Part shown: one piece after another, positions 44,430-52,787 of the stretch
How positions within the stretch are numbered: position 1 is the first letter of the stretch
Layout: the number at the start of each line of letters is the position of its first letter
NCBI GenBank assembly: GCA_000171835.1
Contig: ABHC01000003.1
Coordinates: forward strand, 1-64,000
DNA: 64,000 nucleotides
Source: an alpha proteobacterium BAL199
GTDB lineage: Bacteria; Pseudomonadota; Alphaproteobacteria; Thalassobaculales; Thalassobaculaceae
Direction: 5' to 3'
Program-made: the position numbers and the translations under genes
Notes under the pieces: generated by a model
The model's database searches: none
What the model was told of the DNA's origin: nothing
What the model saw: the letters and a program-made list of their open reading frames with translations, nothing else

Positions 44430-45929
44430 TTATGCCACCGGGTCGAGCGGCCAGATCGGACGGCGCAGCTTCTTGAACGGACGCTTGCGGACGTCCGGCG
44501 AGCACAAAGCACCGGTGTCGCAGACCAGGACCTCGTTGGCCAGCGGCTGATAGGCGGCGCGAAAGTGCTGCATCGACTTCAGGCCGATGGTCGCCATCGC
44601 CGTCGGGTCGATGCCGGCGTGCCGGAATTGCTGGACGTCGGTGATCTGCATGCCGTTCGTGACGATCAGGATTCGAACACCGTCGACCCTGAGCACCCCG
44701 GTCGGCCCGAACGACTTGGCGATGCCGCGCCACATCGGGCCGTCACACACGAATTTGCCGTCGGTCAACCGTTCAACCACGCCGCTAAGGGTCAGCGGAT
44801 GGCCACCGAACCGCGGGTCGACCTTACCGCCGACCGCCAGGGTCACGGCGGCGCCCTCGCCCGCCGCGTGCAACGCCGCCGCCGCCTCACCATCGACCAT
44901 CGCCCCGAAGCAGGCGTTCTGCAGTCCAGCGCCGAGCATCGCCCGCAGCAGTTCGGTGGCGTCGCCATAGGCACCGCCACCGGGATTATCGGCGTAATCG
45001 GCGATCACCAGCGGATGGCCCCTGTCGGTTTCGTGGGCCTTGGCTCGGGACGCTGCCTGATCCGGCGTCAGATAGACGTTGCCTTCGTGCTCGCGTGTCG
45101 CCCAGCAGAAGTCCATCAGGTCTTCGGCAACCGCACGGGCGGTCGCCTCCGCACCGTCCGCCGCCGCATCGTAGGAAACCGCCACACTTGGCCCCATGAA
45201 GGCGATGTCGGAGCTGGAGAAACCGGCGCAGACCGATGTCGTCAGGATGCCCGGCTTGGCCTCGGCCGCCTGCGCGCGGGCCAACGCCTCCAGCATTGGC
45301 CCGGCGTCGGTGCGGCCCTGGTCGAAGCCCTCGGCCAGCGCGCGGCGGGCGATCACGGTTCGCGGCCGGGTCCGGCCAGCCATCGCGTCGCCGATCAGCG
45401 TCGCACAGCGTTCGCCAACCTCGGCCATGTCGACATGCGGGTAGGTCCGGTACGGGCAGATCACATTGGCCAGCGCCGCCATCCGGTCCGAGACATTGGC
45501 GTGCAGGTCGAGGGTCATGCCGATGGGTACGTCCGGGCCGACCGCGGCGCGCACGGCCTCCAGCAACGCACCTTCGGCGTCGTCGTCGAGTTCGGTCACC
45601 ATGGCCCCGTGAAGGGCCAGCAGCACACCATCGAACGGTCCGTCCTCAGCGGCGGTTCGGGCGATGGCGAGGCCCAGCCGCTCCCACGCGTCCGCGGTCA
45701 CCGGGCCTGCCGGAGTGGCGATCGCGGCCAGCGACGGGACGACGTCCCAGCCCTGTGCCTCGGCAACGGCCAGGAATCCGGCGGTTTCGCTGTTGGTGCC
45801 GCGCAACACCGCGACCATGGCCGGACCTTCGTGCAGCAGCACCCGCGCAAACGCACCGTAACCAGTGGGCTGGCTGCTGAAGGTGTTGGTTTCGTGCATG
45901 AACTGGCCGATCAGGACGCGCGGAGCCAT
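44430..45929 (-). CDS. M81-family metallopeptidase (MlrC-like)
   Basis: This 499-aa enzyme has the family opening VLIGQFMHETNTFSSQPTGY and the conserved LALHGAMVTELDDDAEGALL, GMTLDLHANVSDRM, YRTYPHVDMAEVG, and DYADNPGGGAYGD segments. MlrC was defined in microcystin breakdown, but most homologues have unknown peptide or amide substrates. It is divergent from the N-formylglutamate amidohydrolase gene (163-nt spacer). Confidence 0.92.
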   Translation of the reverse strand: MAPRVLIGQFMHETNTFSSQPTGYGAFARVLLHEGPAMVAVLRGTNSETAGFLAVAEAQGWDVVPSLAAIATPAGPVTADAWERLGLAIARTAAEDGPFDGVLLALHGAMVTELDDDAEGALLEAVRAAVGPDVPIGMTLDLHANVSDRMAALANVICPYRTYPHVDMAEVGERCATLIGDAMAGRTRPRTVIARRALAEGFDQGRTDAGPMLEALARAQAAEAKPGILTTSVCAGFSSSDIAFMGPSVAVSYDAAADGAEATARAVAEDLMDFCWATREHEGNVYLTPDQAASRAKAHETDRGHPLVIADYADNPGGGAYGDATELLRAMLGAGLQNACFGAMVDGEAAAALHAAGEGAAVTLAVGGKVDPRFGGHPLTLSGVVERLTDGKFVCDGPMWRGIAKSFGPTGVLRVDGVRILIVTNGMQITDVQQFRHAGIDPTAMATIGLKSMQHFRAAYQPLANEVLVCDTGALCSPDVRKRPFKKLRRPIWPLDPVA

Positions 45930-46092
45930 GACACACTCTCAATCGTGGGATGCCCCGCATTCAGACCGCCGAACCCAGCGCGCGTCAACGGTCCTGGAGC
46001 GCCGACTGTTTCGATGGCGAGCCAGCCGTCGGTTGCCGGGTGCCACATGGGACGATAGAACCAGCGCGGTCCACCCTCCGGAGTGATCGCGT

Positions 46093-46953
46093 ATGGCTCC
46101 CGTCGAAGTGCCCAACGTCCTGCGGCGGACCGACCCCTCCAAATCGCCCGCCCCGATGGTGTTCGATAGCCCGCACACCGGCCTGCTGTTCCCGGCGGAT
46201 TTCCGGCCTGCGATCCCGCTGGAGCACTGCGAACGGGTCGCCGACTGGTTCGTCGAGGAGTTGTTCAGGGCCGCACCGGATCATGGCGCCATCCTGGTCG
46301 AGGCGTTGTTCCGGCGCGCCTATATCGACCCCAACCGCAGCGAGCGCGATCTGGACCTGTCGATGATTGAGCCCGGCTGGCCCGATCCGGTCGACCTGAC
46401 GGAGAAAACCGCCCGCGGCGCCTCGCTGATCTGGAAGATGATCGACGGGCAGATCCCGATCTACGACCGCACGCTGTCCGTCGCCGAGGTGCGCAACCGC
46501 ATCGAGACCTATTGGCAGCCCTACCACACGGCGCTCAAGGCAGCCCTCGACGAGACCTACGCCCGCTTCGGCACAGTGTTTCACGTCGACTGCCACTCCA
46601 TGCCCGAGTTTGGCGACCCGCGCTGGGGTGACCAGGGCAAGCGGCGCGCCGACTTCATCGTCGGCACCCGCGACGGCACGACCGCCTCGCCGGCGTTCAC
46701 CGAGGTAGTGGTCGAGACGCTGCGAGCCTCCGGCTACTCGGTCTCGCTCAACGGCAAGTTCAAGGGTGTGGAGTTGATCCGGCGCTACGCCCACCCGGCA
46801 ACGCGGCGCGAAGCCCTGCAGATCGAGGTGAATCGCGGCGTCTACATGGACGAAACCACCCTGACCCGTTCCGAACGCTTCGGTGCCACCCAGGCGGCGA
46901 TCACCCGGATGATCGCCGCCCTGGAGCGCTTCACGCGCGACGCCGCAGGATGA
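46093..46953 (+). CDS. N-formylglutamate amidohydrolase family protein
   Basis: The 286-aa protein has the FGase signature FDSPHTGLLFPADF, YIDPNRSERDLDLSM, VFHVDCHSMPEFG and the C-terminal ALQIEVNRGVYMDE. In histidine degradation the enzyme yields glutamate and formate. No hut genes adjoin it, so it may act on another N-acylated substrate. It is 21 nt upstream of the ECF41 sigma gene. Confidence 0.9.
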   Translation: MAPVEVPNVLRRTDPSKSPAPMVFDSPHTGLLFPADFRPAIPLEHCERVADWFVEELFRAAPDHGAILVEALFRRAYIDPNRSERDLDLSMIEPGWPDPVDLTEKTARGASLIWKMIDGQIPIYDRTLSVAEVRNRIETYWQPYHTALKAALDETYARFGTVFHVDCHSMPEFGDPRWGDQGKRRADFIVGTRDGTTASPAFTEVVVETLRASGYSVSLNGKFKGVELIRRYAHPATRREALQIEVNRGVYMDETTLTRSERFGATQAAITRMIAALERFTRDAAG

Positions 46954-46974
46954 ACTGATCGACGGAGGATCGAC

Positions 46975-47877
46975 ATGACAGGTTCGGTCGGCGAATTCGA
47001 ACGCCACCGGCCTCGGCTGCGCGGCCTTGCCTATCGCATGCTTGGATCGGTCGCGGATGCCGATGACGTCCTGCAGGATGCCTATCTGCGATGGCACGGG
47101 GCCGACGACACAGTCATCCGTGAGCCTTTAGCCTGGCTGACCACCATCGTCTCTCGCCTCTGCATTGACCGGCTCCGCGCCGTCAAGACGGAACGCGAAG
47201 CGTATGTCGGTCCCTGGTTGCCCGAGCCCTGGCTTGACCACCCGGCGCCATCAAAGACCCGCCCGGACGCCCGGCAGGACCAGGCTGACGACCTGTCGGT
47301 CGCCTTCCTGCTGCTCCTTGAGCGGCTGTCACCGGACGAGCGCGCGGCGTTCCTGCTGCACGACGTGTTCGAGATCGGCTATCCGGAAATCGCCGGAACC
47401 TTGAACCGGTCGGAAGCCGCCTGTCGGCAAATGGTCCATCGCGCCCGGCAACGGGTGCGGGCGAGCACGCTACGCGTCACATCATCCGACGACGAACGCC
47501 GGGCGCTGTTGGCCCGCTTCATGGAGGCCGTTTCAACCGGGGACGAACAGCGCATTCTCACCCTGCTTGCCCCGGATGCGACGTTGATCTCGGATGGCGG
47601 CGGCAAGGCCTGGGCAGCGCTGAATCCGATCCGCGGCGCATCCAAGATCGCCCGGTTGTTCGCCCGCGTTGCACGCAAGTTCGTCGATACACCGTCCCAG
47701 CAGATACTCATGATCAACGGGGCAGCCGCTCTGGTCACGTGGGTCGGCGAGGAGACGTACGCCACCACGTCAATCGACGTCGTCGATGGCCGGATCGTTG
47801 CGCTGTACCAGATGATGAACCCCGACAAGCTTGTCGGTATCGCCGCCGCGAACTCATCCGATTCAAAAAATTTCTGA
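46975..47877 (+). CDS. ECF41-type sigma factor with SnoaL-like C-terminal domain
   Basis: This is a 300-aa RNA polymerase sigma factor. Sigma-2 spans residues ~5-70 (RGLAYRMLGSVADADDVLQD), sigma-4 spans ~105-160, and a SnoaL-like domain spans ~175-300. All three ECF41 hallmarks are present: WLPEP in the linker (residues ~81-85), DGGGK (near 207) and NPDKL near the end. The fused domain regulates activity in place of an anti-sigma factor. GGAGG precedes the ATG. A matching promoter and decarboxylase gene follow directly. Confidence 0.95.
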   Translation: MTGSVGEFERHRPRLRGLAYRMLGSVADADDVLQDAYLRWHGADDTVIREPLAWLTTIVSRLCIDRLRAVKTEREAYVGPWLPEPWLDHPAPSKTRPDARQDQADDLSVAFLLLLERLSPDERAAFLLHDVFEIGYPEIAGTLNRSEAACRQMVHRARQRVRASTLRVTSSDDERRALLARFMEAVSTGDEQRILTLLAPDATLISDGGGKAWAALNPIRGASKIARLFARVARKFVDTPSQQILMINGAAALVTWVGEETYATTSIDVVDGRIVALYQMMNPDKLVGIAAANSSDSKNF

Positions 47878-47882
47878 TCGGC

Positions 47883-47909
47883 TGTCACAGATGGGGGCGT
47901 CGCCCCGTC
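47883..47909 (+). promoter_or_regulatory. ECF41 target promoter
   Basis: TGTCACA (47883-47889) is followed by exactly 16 nt and CGTC (47906-47909). This matches the ECF41 promoter motif as I recall it from published work (TGTCACA-N16-CGTC). It starts 6 nt after the sigma gene and would drive the carboxymuconolactone decarboxylase gene. Confidence 0.85.
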
Positions 47910-47970
47910 ATGGGATCGAGCCGCTCGCTTGTGCGGTCTCGTTACTCCCACCTGACGACAGGACGACACC

Positions 47971-48414
47971 ATGCATCCCCGCTTGAACCTGCACGAAGTC
48001 GACCAGGACGCCTACAAGGCCGTGCTCAACCTCGCCACCTATGTGAACCGGTGCGGTCTCGAGCATTCGCTTCTTGAACTGGTGAAACTCCGCGCTTCAC
48101 AAATCAATGGCTGCGCCTACTGCATCGACATGCATGTCAAGGATGCCCGCAAGGCCGGCGAAAGCGACCAGCGTATGCACCTGCTCGCCGCCTGGCGGGA
48201 ATCGCCTTTGTTCACCGACCGGGAACGTGCGGCTCTCGCCTGGACCGAATCCCTGACCCGCATCGCCGACACCCACGCTCCGGACGAGGACTACGACACG
48301 CTTCAGGCCCAGTTCTCACCAGGCGAGATGATGAAGCTTTCGGTTGCCATCGGCCTGATCAACGTCTGGAACCGGCTGTGCGTCGGTTTCCGGTCCGTGC
48401 ATTCGGTCGACTGA
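47971..48414 (+). CDS. Carboxymuconolactone decarboxylase/AhpD-like protein
   Basis: The 147-aa protein has the AhpD-type redox motif CAYCIDMH (residues ~47-54) inside LVKLRASQINGCAYC. Members act as alkylhydroperoxidases or peroxide-linked reductases. Genes of this family are the usual partner and target of ECF41 sigma factors. An AGGA site precedes the ATG, and the ECF41 promoter lies 62 nt upstream. It converges closely on the DadA-like gene. Confidence 0.93.
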   Translation: MHPRLNLHEVDQDAYKAVLNLATYVNRCGLEHSLLELVKLRASQINGCAYCIDMHVKDARKAGESDQRMHLLAAWRESPLFTDRERAALAWTESLTRIADTHAPDEDYDTLQAQFSPGEMMKLSVAIGLINVWNRLCVGFRSVHSVD

Positions 48415-48417
48415 CCC

Positions 48418-49674
48418 TCAATAGCGCTCCGCCCGGTACGGTGTCATGTCGATGTCCGGCGTGCGGTCGGCGACGAGGTCGGTGATCAACTCGCCGGTCC
48501 GTGCCGCCAGGGTCAGCCCGATGTGACCGTGTCCGAAGCCGAAATAGACGTTGGAATGGTCCGGCGACCGGCCGATGACCGGCACGCTGTCCGGGGTCGA
48601 CGGCCGAAAGCCGAGCCACTCCCGCGTCACGTCGGCTTTCAGGCCCGGCAGCGCCTCCTTCGCCAGTTCCAGCATCCGGTAGATCCGGCGGAAGTCCGGC
48701 GGCGCATCCACTCCGGCGAACTCCGCACCGCTGGTCAGCCGCAGCCCGTCCTGCATCGGCGCCAGCACGAAGCCATGGTCGCCAATGACGACTGGCCGCC
48801 TCAGTTCCGGCCCCTCCTGCACGTCCAGGTTCAGGTGATAGCCGCGCTCGGTGTCCAGCGGGAACCGGCGGCCCAGCATGGCCACGATGTCGTGACTGCG
48901 CGCGCCGGCACAAATCGCCACCGCGTCGCAGGCGTGCATGCCGAGGTCGGTGACCACCTTCTCCACCCCGTTCGGCCCGACCGCAAAGCGCCGGACCTTC
49001 TCCGCCACCCAGCGTCCGCCCAGCTCCTGGAACTTGGCGAAGTACGCCTCCGTCAGCTTCACCGGCTGGCTCACGAAGCCGTTCTCCGGCTGGTGATAGC
49101 CGTGGGTGAACTTCGGCGACAATCCCGGTTCCAACTGGCGCAGCTCGTCGGCGTTCAGCACGTCGAACGTGACGCCGCGCCGCGCCATGACCTCGCGCTC
49201 GTGCTTGGTCTTGTCGAGACTCTGCTGGCTCGAATAGACCTTCAGCCAGCCGACCGGCCGCACGATGTCATGGGCCTTGGCGACCTCGATCAGGCGCCGG
49301 TGCGAGTTCATCGCGTCCTTCGACAACGCCCACAGATGCTTGGAGATCTCCTCGACCCGGCTGGTCCGGCTGGCCTCCAGGAACCGCAGGAACCAGGGCG
49401 CCGCCTTCGGCAGGTAGGACCATTTGATCTTCAGCGGTGACATCGGATCGGTCAGCATCTTCGGGACCTGTTTCCAGTTCCCCGGCGACCCGGTCGGATA
49501 CACGCTGCCGACGGCGATCGAGCCGGCATTGCCGAACGAGGTGCCGCGGCCGGGCGGGGTCGGGTCGATCAGTGTGACCGAATGACCCTCTCGCTGGAGG
49601 TGCAGGCCGGTGGCGACGCCGACAATGCCGGCACCAATGACAACGATGTTCTTGGGTTGAACGCGGGGATCCAT
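48418..49674 (-). CDS. D-amino-acid dehydrogenase-like FAD protein
   Basis: The 418-aa DAO-family protein has the FAD motif IVVIGAGIVGVATGLHLQRE and the DadA-like organisation: PTPPGRGTSFGNAGSI, SRRFPLDTERGYH-type and C-terminal YFGFGHGHIGLTLAARTGEL. It would pass electrons from a D-amino acid or N-methyl amino acid to the quinone pool. The start overlaps the stop of the upstream dehydrogenase gene by one base (TGATG), so the pair is coupled. Confidence 0.9.
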   Translation of the reverse strand: MDPRVQPKNIVVIGAGIVGVATGLHLQREGHSVTLIDPTPPGRGTSFGNAGSIAVGSVYPTGSPGNWKQVPKMLTDPMSPLKIKWSYLPKAAPWFLRFLEASRTSRVEEISKHLWALSKDAMNSHRRLIEVAKAHDIVRPVGWLKVYSSQQSLDKTKHEREVMARRGVTFDVLNADELRQLEPGLSPKFTHGYHQPENGFVSQPVKLTEAYFAKFQELGGRWVAEKVRRFAVGPNGVEKVVTDLGMHACDAVAICAGARSHDIVAMLGRRFPLDTERGYHLNLDVQEGPELRRPVVIGDHGFVLAPMQDGLRLTSGAEFAGVDAPPDFRRIYRMLELAKEALPGLKADVTREWLGFRPSTPDSVPVIGRSPDHSNVYFGFGHGHIGLTLAARTGELITDLVADRTPDIDMTPYRAERY

Positions 49675-50627
49675 CAGGTGCCTTTCGTGTCACGCAGCAT
49701 CTTCAGAAGCAGGATCAGGCGGGTGTCACGCTCGTTTTCCAGATCGCTGATGGTGCGCTCGCCCATCTCGTCCTCGATCCCGGCGATCAGCTTGGACTTC
49801 AAATTGTCATCGAAGCTGGGCGTAGCCTGCATCGTCGTCCACCAGGACTCCATGGCCGGGCCGAACTGTTCCAGCGAGGCGCGGATGCCGCCCTTGCCGC
49901 CAGTCAGGTTGAAAATCATGTGCGGCCCCATCAGCGCGTAGCGCAGGCCGGGGCCCTGGGAAATCGCGGCGTTGATGTCCTCGACGCTCGCCAGGTCGTC
50001 GATGACGGCGTTGAACGCCTCGCGCCACAGAGCCGCTTGCAAGCGGTTGGCCAGATGCCCCGGAACTTCCTTCTTCACCACGATCGGATGCTTGCCGATA
50101 TGGGCGTAGAAGCCGTAGGCCCACTCCGCTGCCGCCGGGTCGGTGACCTTGCTGGACACGATCTCGACCAGCGGGATCAGGTGCGGCGGGTTGAACGGGT
50201 GGCCGACCACGAAGCGCGGGGCCGAAGCGATGCCCTCGACCAGATCGGACAGAATCAGCCCCGACGTCGATGTCGCCAGGATGGCGTCGGCACCGAGAGC
50301 CGCGTCGATCCGCCGGTACAGATCGGCCTTGATTCCTGACCGCTCGGTCGCGTTCTCCTGCACGAAGTCCGCTCCCGCGACCGCCGCCTCCGGCGTGTCG
50401 AGCATCTCCAGCTTTCCCTCGCGGCCGATCGCAGTGCCGACCGCCTGTAGCTGCGGCCGGGCGTTGTCGATAAAGGCGCGCAGCCGATCCTGCCAGCCCG
50501 CTGCCGGATCCCAGGCCGCCACGTCGTAGCCGCGCGCCAGAAAATAGGCGGCCCAGCCCGCGCCGATGGTCCCGCACCCCAGAACCGCTATACGCCTCAC
50601 CGCGTCATAGGCCTTGTAGGTCGCCAT
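49674..50627 (-). CDS. 3-hydroxyacyl-CoA/carnitine dehydrogenase-like protein
   Basis: The 317-aa NAD enzyme has VLGCGTIGAGWAAYFLARG (NAD loop, residues ~14-32), DFVQENATERSGIKADLYR, LATSTSGLILSDLV and VGHPFNPPHLIPLVEIV, the last being diagnostic of the HCDH family. Length and sequence fit L-carnitine 3-dehydrogenase or L-gulonate dehydrogenase better than fatty-acid enzymes. Pairing with a DadA-like oxidase suggests catabolism of a quaternary-amine or hydroxy-amino acid, which is inference. GGGGAAG precedes the ATG. Confidence 0.88.
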   Translation of the reverse strand: MATYKAYDAVRRIAVLGCGTIGAGWAAYFLARGYDVAAWDPAAGWQDRLRAFIDNARPQLQAVGTAIGREGKLEMLDTPEAAVAGADFVQENATERSGIKADLYRRIDAALGADAILATSTSGLILSDLVEGIASAPRFVVGHPFNPPHLIPLVEIVSSKVTDPAAAEWAYGFYAHIGKHPIVVKKEVPGHLANRLQAALWREAFNAVIDDLASVEDINAAISQGPGLRYALMGPHMIFNLTGGKGGIRASLEQFGPAMESWWTTMQATPSFDDNLKSKLIAGIEDEMGERTISDLENERDTRLILLLKMLRDTKGT

Positions 50628-50754
50628 GCGTCTTCCCCCGTGTGCCCGTTGCGAACCATATCAGCACCGCCGACGCCGCAAGGGAATGCCATTCGGGCAA
50701 ACCGACACCGCGACCGCCTGCGGACATGACGACGCCAGACGCGCCACCAGAGAT

Positions 50755-50800
50755 GCGCACGCAGTGCGTCATTTCATCATGATACGCGCACATAGTGCGC
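50755..50800. promoter_or_regulatory. Tandem palindromic operator-like sites
   Basis: GCGCAC-gca-GTGCGT (50755-50769) and GCGCAC-ata-GTGCGC (50786-50800) are near-identical palindromes. Their centres are 31 bp apart, or three helical turns. They lie in the divergent spacer between the dehydrogenase pair (minus) and the hypothetical/CHAD/ParA genes (plus), and probably bind a dimeric repressor cooperatively. Confidence 0.65.
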
Positions 50801-50835
50801 ATAGCTCTCCATCACCATCTGGAAAAAGCCCGGAC

Positions 50836-51195
50836 ATGGGCAGACCCACCACGAAGCCAACCGCCCCCTCCCTGCTGCTGGTGATCGACAACGTCACCGC
50901 ACGGCGCAGCTTGATGCCGATTCTGGAGCTTGAGCGGTGGCTCAACGCCGTCGAGCACGCTCTGCGCCGGCCCGGGCAGCGCGGGATCAGAACGTCGGCG
51001 TTGCTGGAGATGCGGGCTTTGCTGCACTGCGAGTTGGAGGCCAGACCGTTCAATCCATGCCTTGCCCGGCGCCGCGAACAGCGACTGAGGTGGATCGAGC
51101 GGCAGATTCCCGGTATTTCCTCGCGCTTGAGGCTGCTGGATCGAGCGCGTCGGGTATGGTCCGCCATTTTGCTGGAGCGGACGGCTCGGGCCTGA
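50836..51195 (+). CDS. Hypothetical protein
   Basis: The 119-aa frame is Arg- and Leu-rich (LELERWLNAVEHALRR, RALLHCELEARP), predicted mainly helical, and matches no family I recognise. A GGAAA lies 10 nt before ATG 50836. The frame on the opposite strand is less protein-like. The palindrome pair sits 36 nt upstream. It precedes the CHAD gene by 50 nt and could be the first gene of that operon. Existence is only moderately supported. Confidence 0.4.
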   Translation: MGRPTTKPTAPSLLLVIDNVTARRSLMPILELERWLNAVEHALRRPGQRGIRTSALLEMRALLHCELEARPFNPCLARRREQRLRWIERQIPGISSRLRLLDRARRVWSAILLERTARA

Positions 51196-51245
51196 TGCAA
51201 GATCGGAGACTCCAAACCGACGCCATCAGGACGTGATCAAGCACC

Positions 51246-52787
51246 TTGGAACCAACCGTCATCACCCCCCTTACCGCCATTGCCGACGCGGTGCGCGGAA
51301 CGCTTGACGCTGACGCCTTCGAGCCGGCGAACCGGCGGCTGCGGTTGCTTGATACGGTCGACCGGCGCCTTGCCGCGCGTGGATGGCGGTTGGAAGTCGA
51401 GCCGATCGCCGGTGCGCCGGTCGAGAACTGGCGCCTGATCAACGGAGCCGGAAAGCTGCGGGCACAAGCCCGGATCCCGCACCCGGCGCCGCGGCTCGCC
51501 GATGATCTGCCCGACGGACCGCTGCGCCGCGCGCTGGAACCGGCGGTCTGGATCCGCAGTATGATACTGAGCCCCTGGATCACGGTGACGGAAGACGGAG
51601 CAGTGCTGCGGGACCAGGACGGCAAGGTCAGATGCCGGTTGGTCGCCCAGACCGCCGTTGCCGAAGGAGCCGGCGAGCAGCGCAGCGGTGTCCAGGTCGA
51701 GGCGCTTAAAGGCTACCGCCGCGACAGCGAGAAGATCGCCAAGCGGATTGCGACGCGTTTCGGATGGTCGCCATCGGGGCCAGATGCACTGACAGCGCTC
51801 GCCGAAGCCCTGCACGCACGGCCTGAAGAAAGCGACGAACCGTCGGTGGCCGACGCCCGCGAACCGGCGGGGCCAGCATTGCGTGTCGTACTGCTCGCGC
51901 TGCTCGACACCGTTGAGCGCCGGCGCGCCGGCGTGATCGCCGACATCGACTGCGAGGAGTTGCACGAACTGCGGGTCGCCATTCGGCGCATCCGCTCGAT
52001 CCTGTCCCTGCTGCGTACGCCGGAACCCGACGCGCGCCTCGACCACGCCCGAGAAACCTTCGCCTGGCTGGGCCGCGTCACCGGTCCGACCCGCGACCTC
52101 GACGTGCACATCCTGGCCTGGCGCGCCCACCGGCGGCAGGCGTCGCCCGACGATGCAGCGGCGCTTGAACCGCTCGGTCGGTTCCTGATGGACGAGCGCG
52201 CCAAAGCCCATGCGGCCCTGGCCCGGACACTGAGCACCCGTCGGCTGGACACGGCCTTGGCCCGATGGCGCCGTGCCCTCTCCGGTAACGGTGCCACCTG
52301 GACCCGTTATGAGGTCCTGCGGCAACCGGTCGGCGACCTGGCTGGCCGTCGAATCCTGAAGCTGTACCGCCGCGCGCTGCGGGAAGGCACAGGCATCACC
52401 CCCGCGACGCCGGCCGAGTCTCTGCATGCGCTGCGCAAGACCATGAAGAAGCTGCGCTACGTGATCGAGATCGTGCGTGAGGTCTACCCAACTCGGCGTG
52501 TCCGCGCCGTGCTGCAGACACTGCGACAACTCCAACAGGTGCTCGGCGACGTCCAGGACATGGAGGTCCAGGCCGCAGCACTGCGCAAGTTCGGCCAGGT
52601 CATGGGCGATTCCGGGACAGCCGGCCCGGCGACACTGATGGCGATCGGCGCACAGGCCGAGGACCTGGAAATCCACCGGGCCGAGGCACGGGCTCGCTTC
52701 GCCGAGGTCTTTGCTCCGATCGCAAGGCCACGCTTCGGCAAACGGCTGAGCGCACTTACCCGATCCGGTACCGGAGCCCCCGAATGA
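51246..52787 (+). CDS. CYTH-like/CHAD domain protein
   Basis: The 513-aa protein has a degenerate CYTH-like first third (LLDTVDRRLAARGWRLEVE near residue 37, then RCRLVAQTAV). A CHAD domain runs from ~215 to 505, with the conserved His/Arg helices ELHELRVAIRRIRSILSLLR and LHALRKTMKKLRYVIEIVRE. CHAD domains bind polyphosphate and are found on polyphosphate granules. No ATG is near: TTG 51246 is the first available start and no strong ribosome site is seen. The stop overlaps the parA start (ATGA). Confidence 0.88.
   Translation: MEPTVITPLTAIADAVRGTLDADAFEPANRRLRLLDTVDRRLAARGWRLEVEPIAGAPVENWRLINGAGKLRAQARIPHPAPRLADDLPDGPLRRALEPAVWIRSMILSPWITVTEDGAVLRDQDGKVRCRLVAQTAVAEGAGEQRSGVQVEALKGYRRDSEKIAKRIATRFGWSPSGPDALTALAEALHARPEESDEPSVADAREPAGPALRVVLLALLDTVERRRAGVIADIDCEELHELRVAIRRIRSILSLLRTPEPDARLDHARETFAWLGRVTGPTRDLDVHILAWRAHRRQASPDDAAALEPLGRFLMDERAKAHAALARTLSTRRLDTALARWRRALSGNGATWTRYEVLRQPVGDLAGRRILKLYRRALREGTGITPATPAESLHALRKTMKKLRYVIEIVREVYPTRRVRAVLQTLRQLQQVLGDVQDMEVQAAALRKFGQVMGDSGTAGPATLMAIGAQAEDLEIHRAEARARFAEVFAPIARPRFGKRLSALTRSGTGAPE

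Noticed and set aside
44565-46058. Open frame of 497 codons on the plus strand
   Set aside because: It is the mirror of the M81 metallopeptidase gene, which has clear family motifs. The antisense product is low-complexity.
47895-47912. GGGGCGTCGCCCC hairpin as a terminator of the sigma gene
   Set aside because: There is no T tract and it overlaps the ECF41 promoter elements. The promoter reading explains the sequence better.
51237-52676. Open frame of 479 codons on the minus strand
   Set aside because: It is antisense to the CHAD gene, whose helices and conserved His/Arg pattern are intact. No homology in the antisense product.
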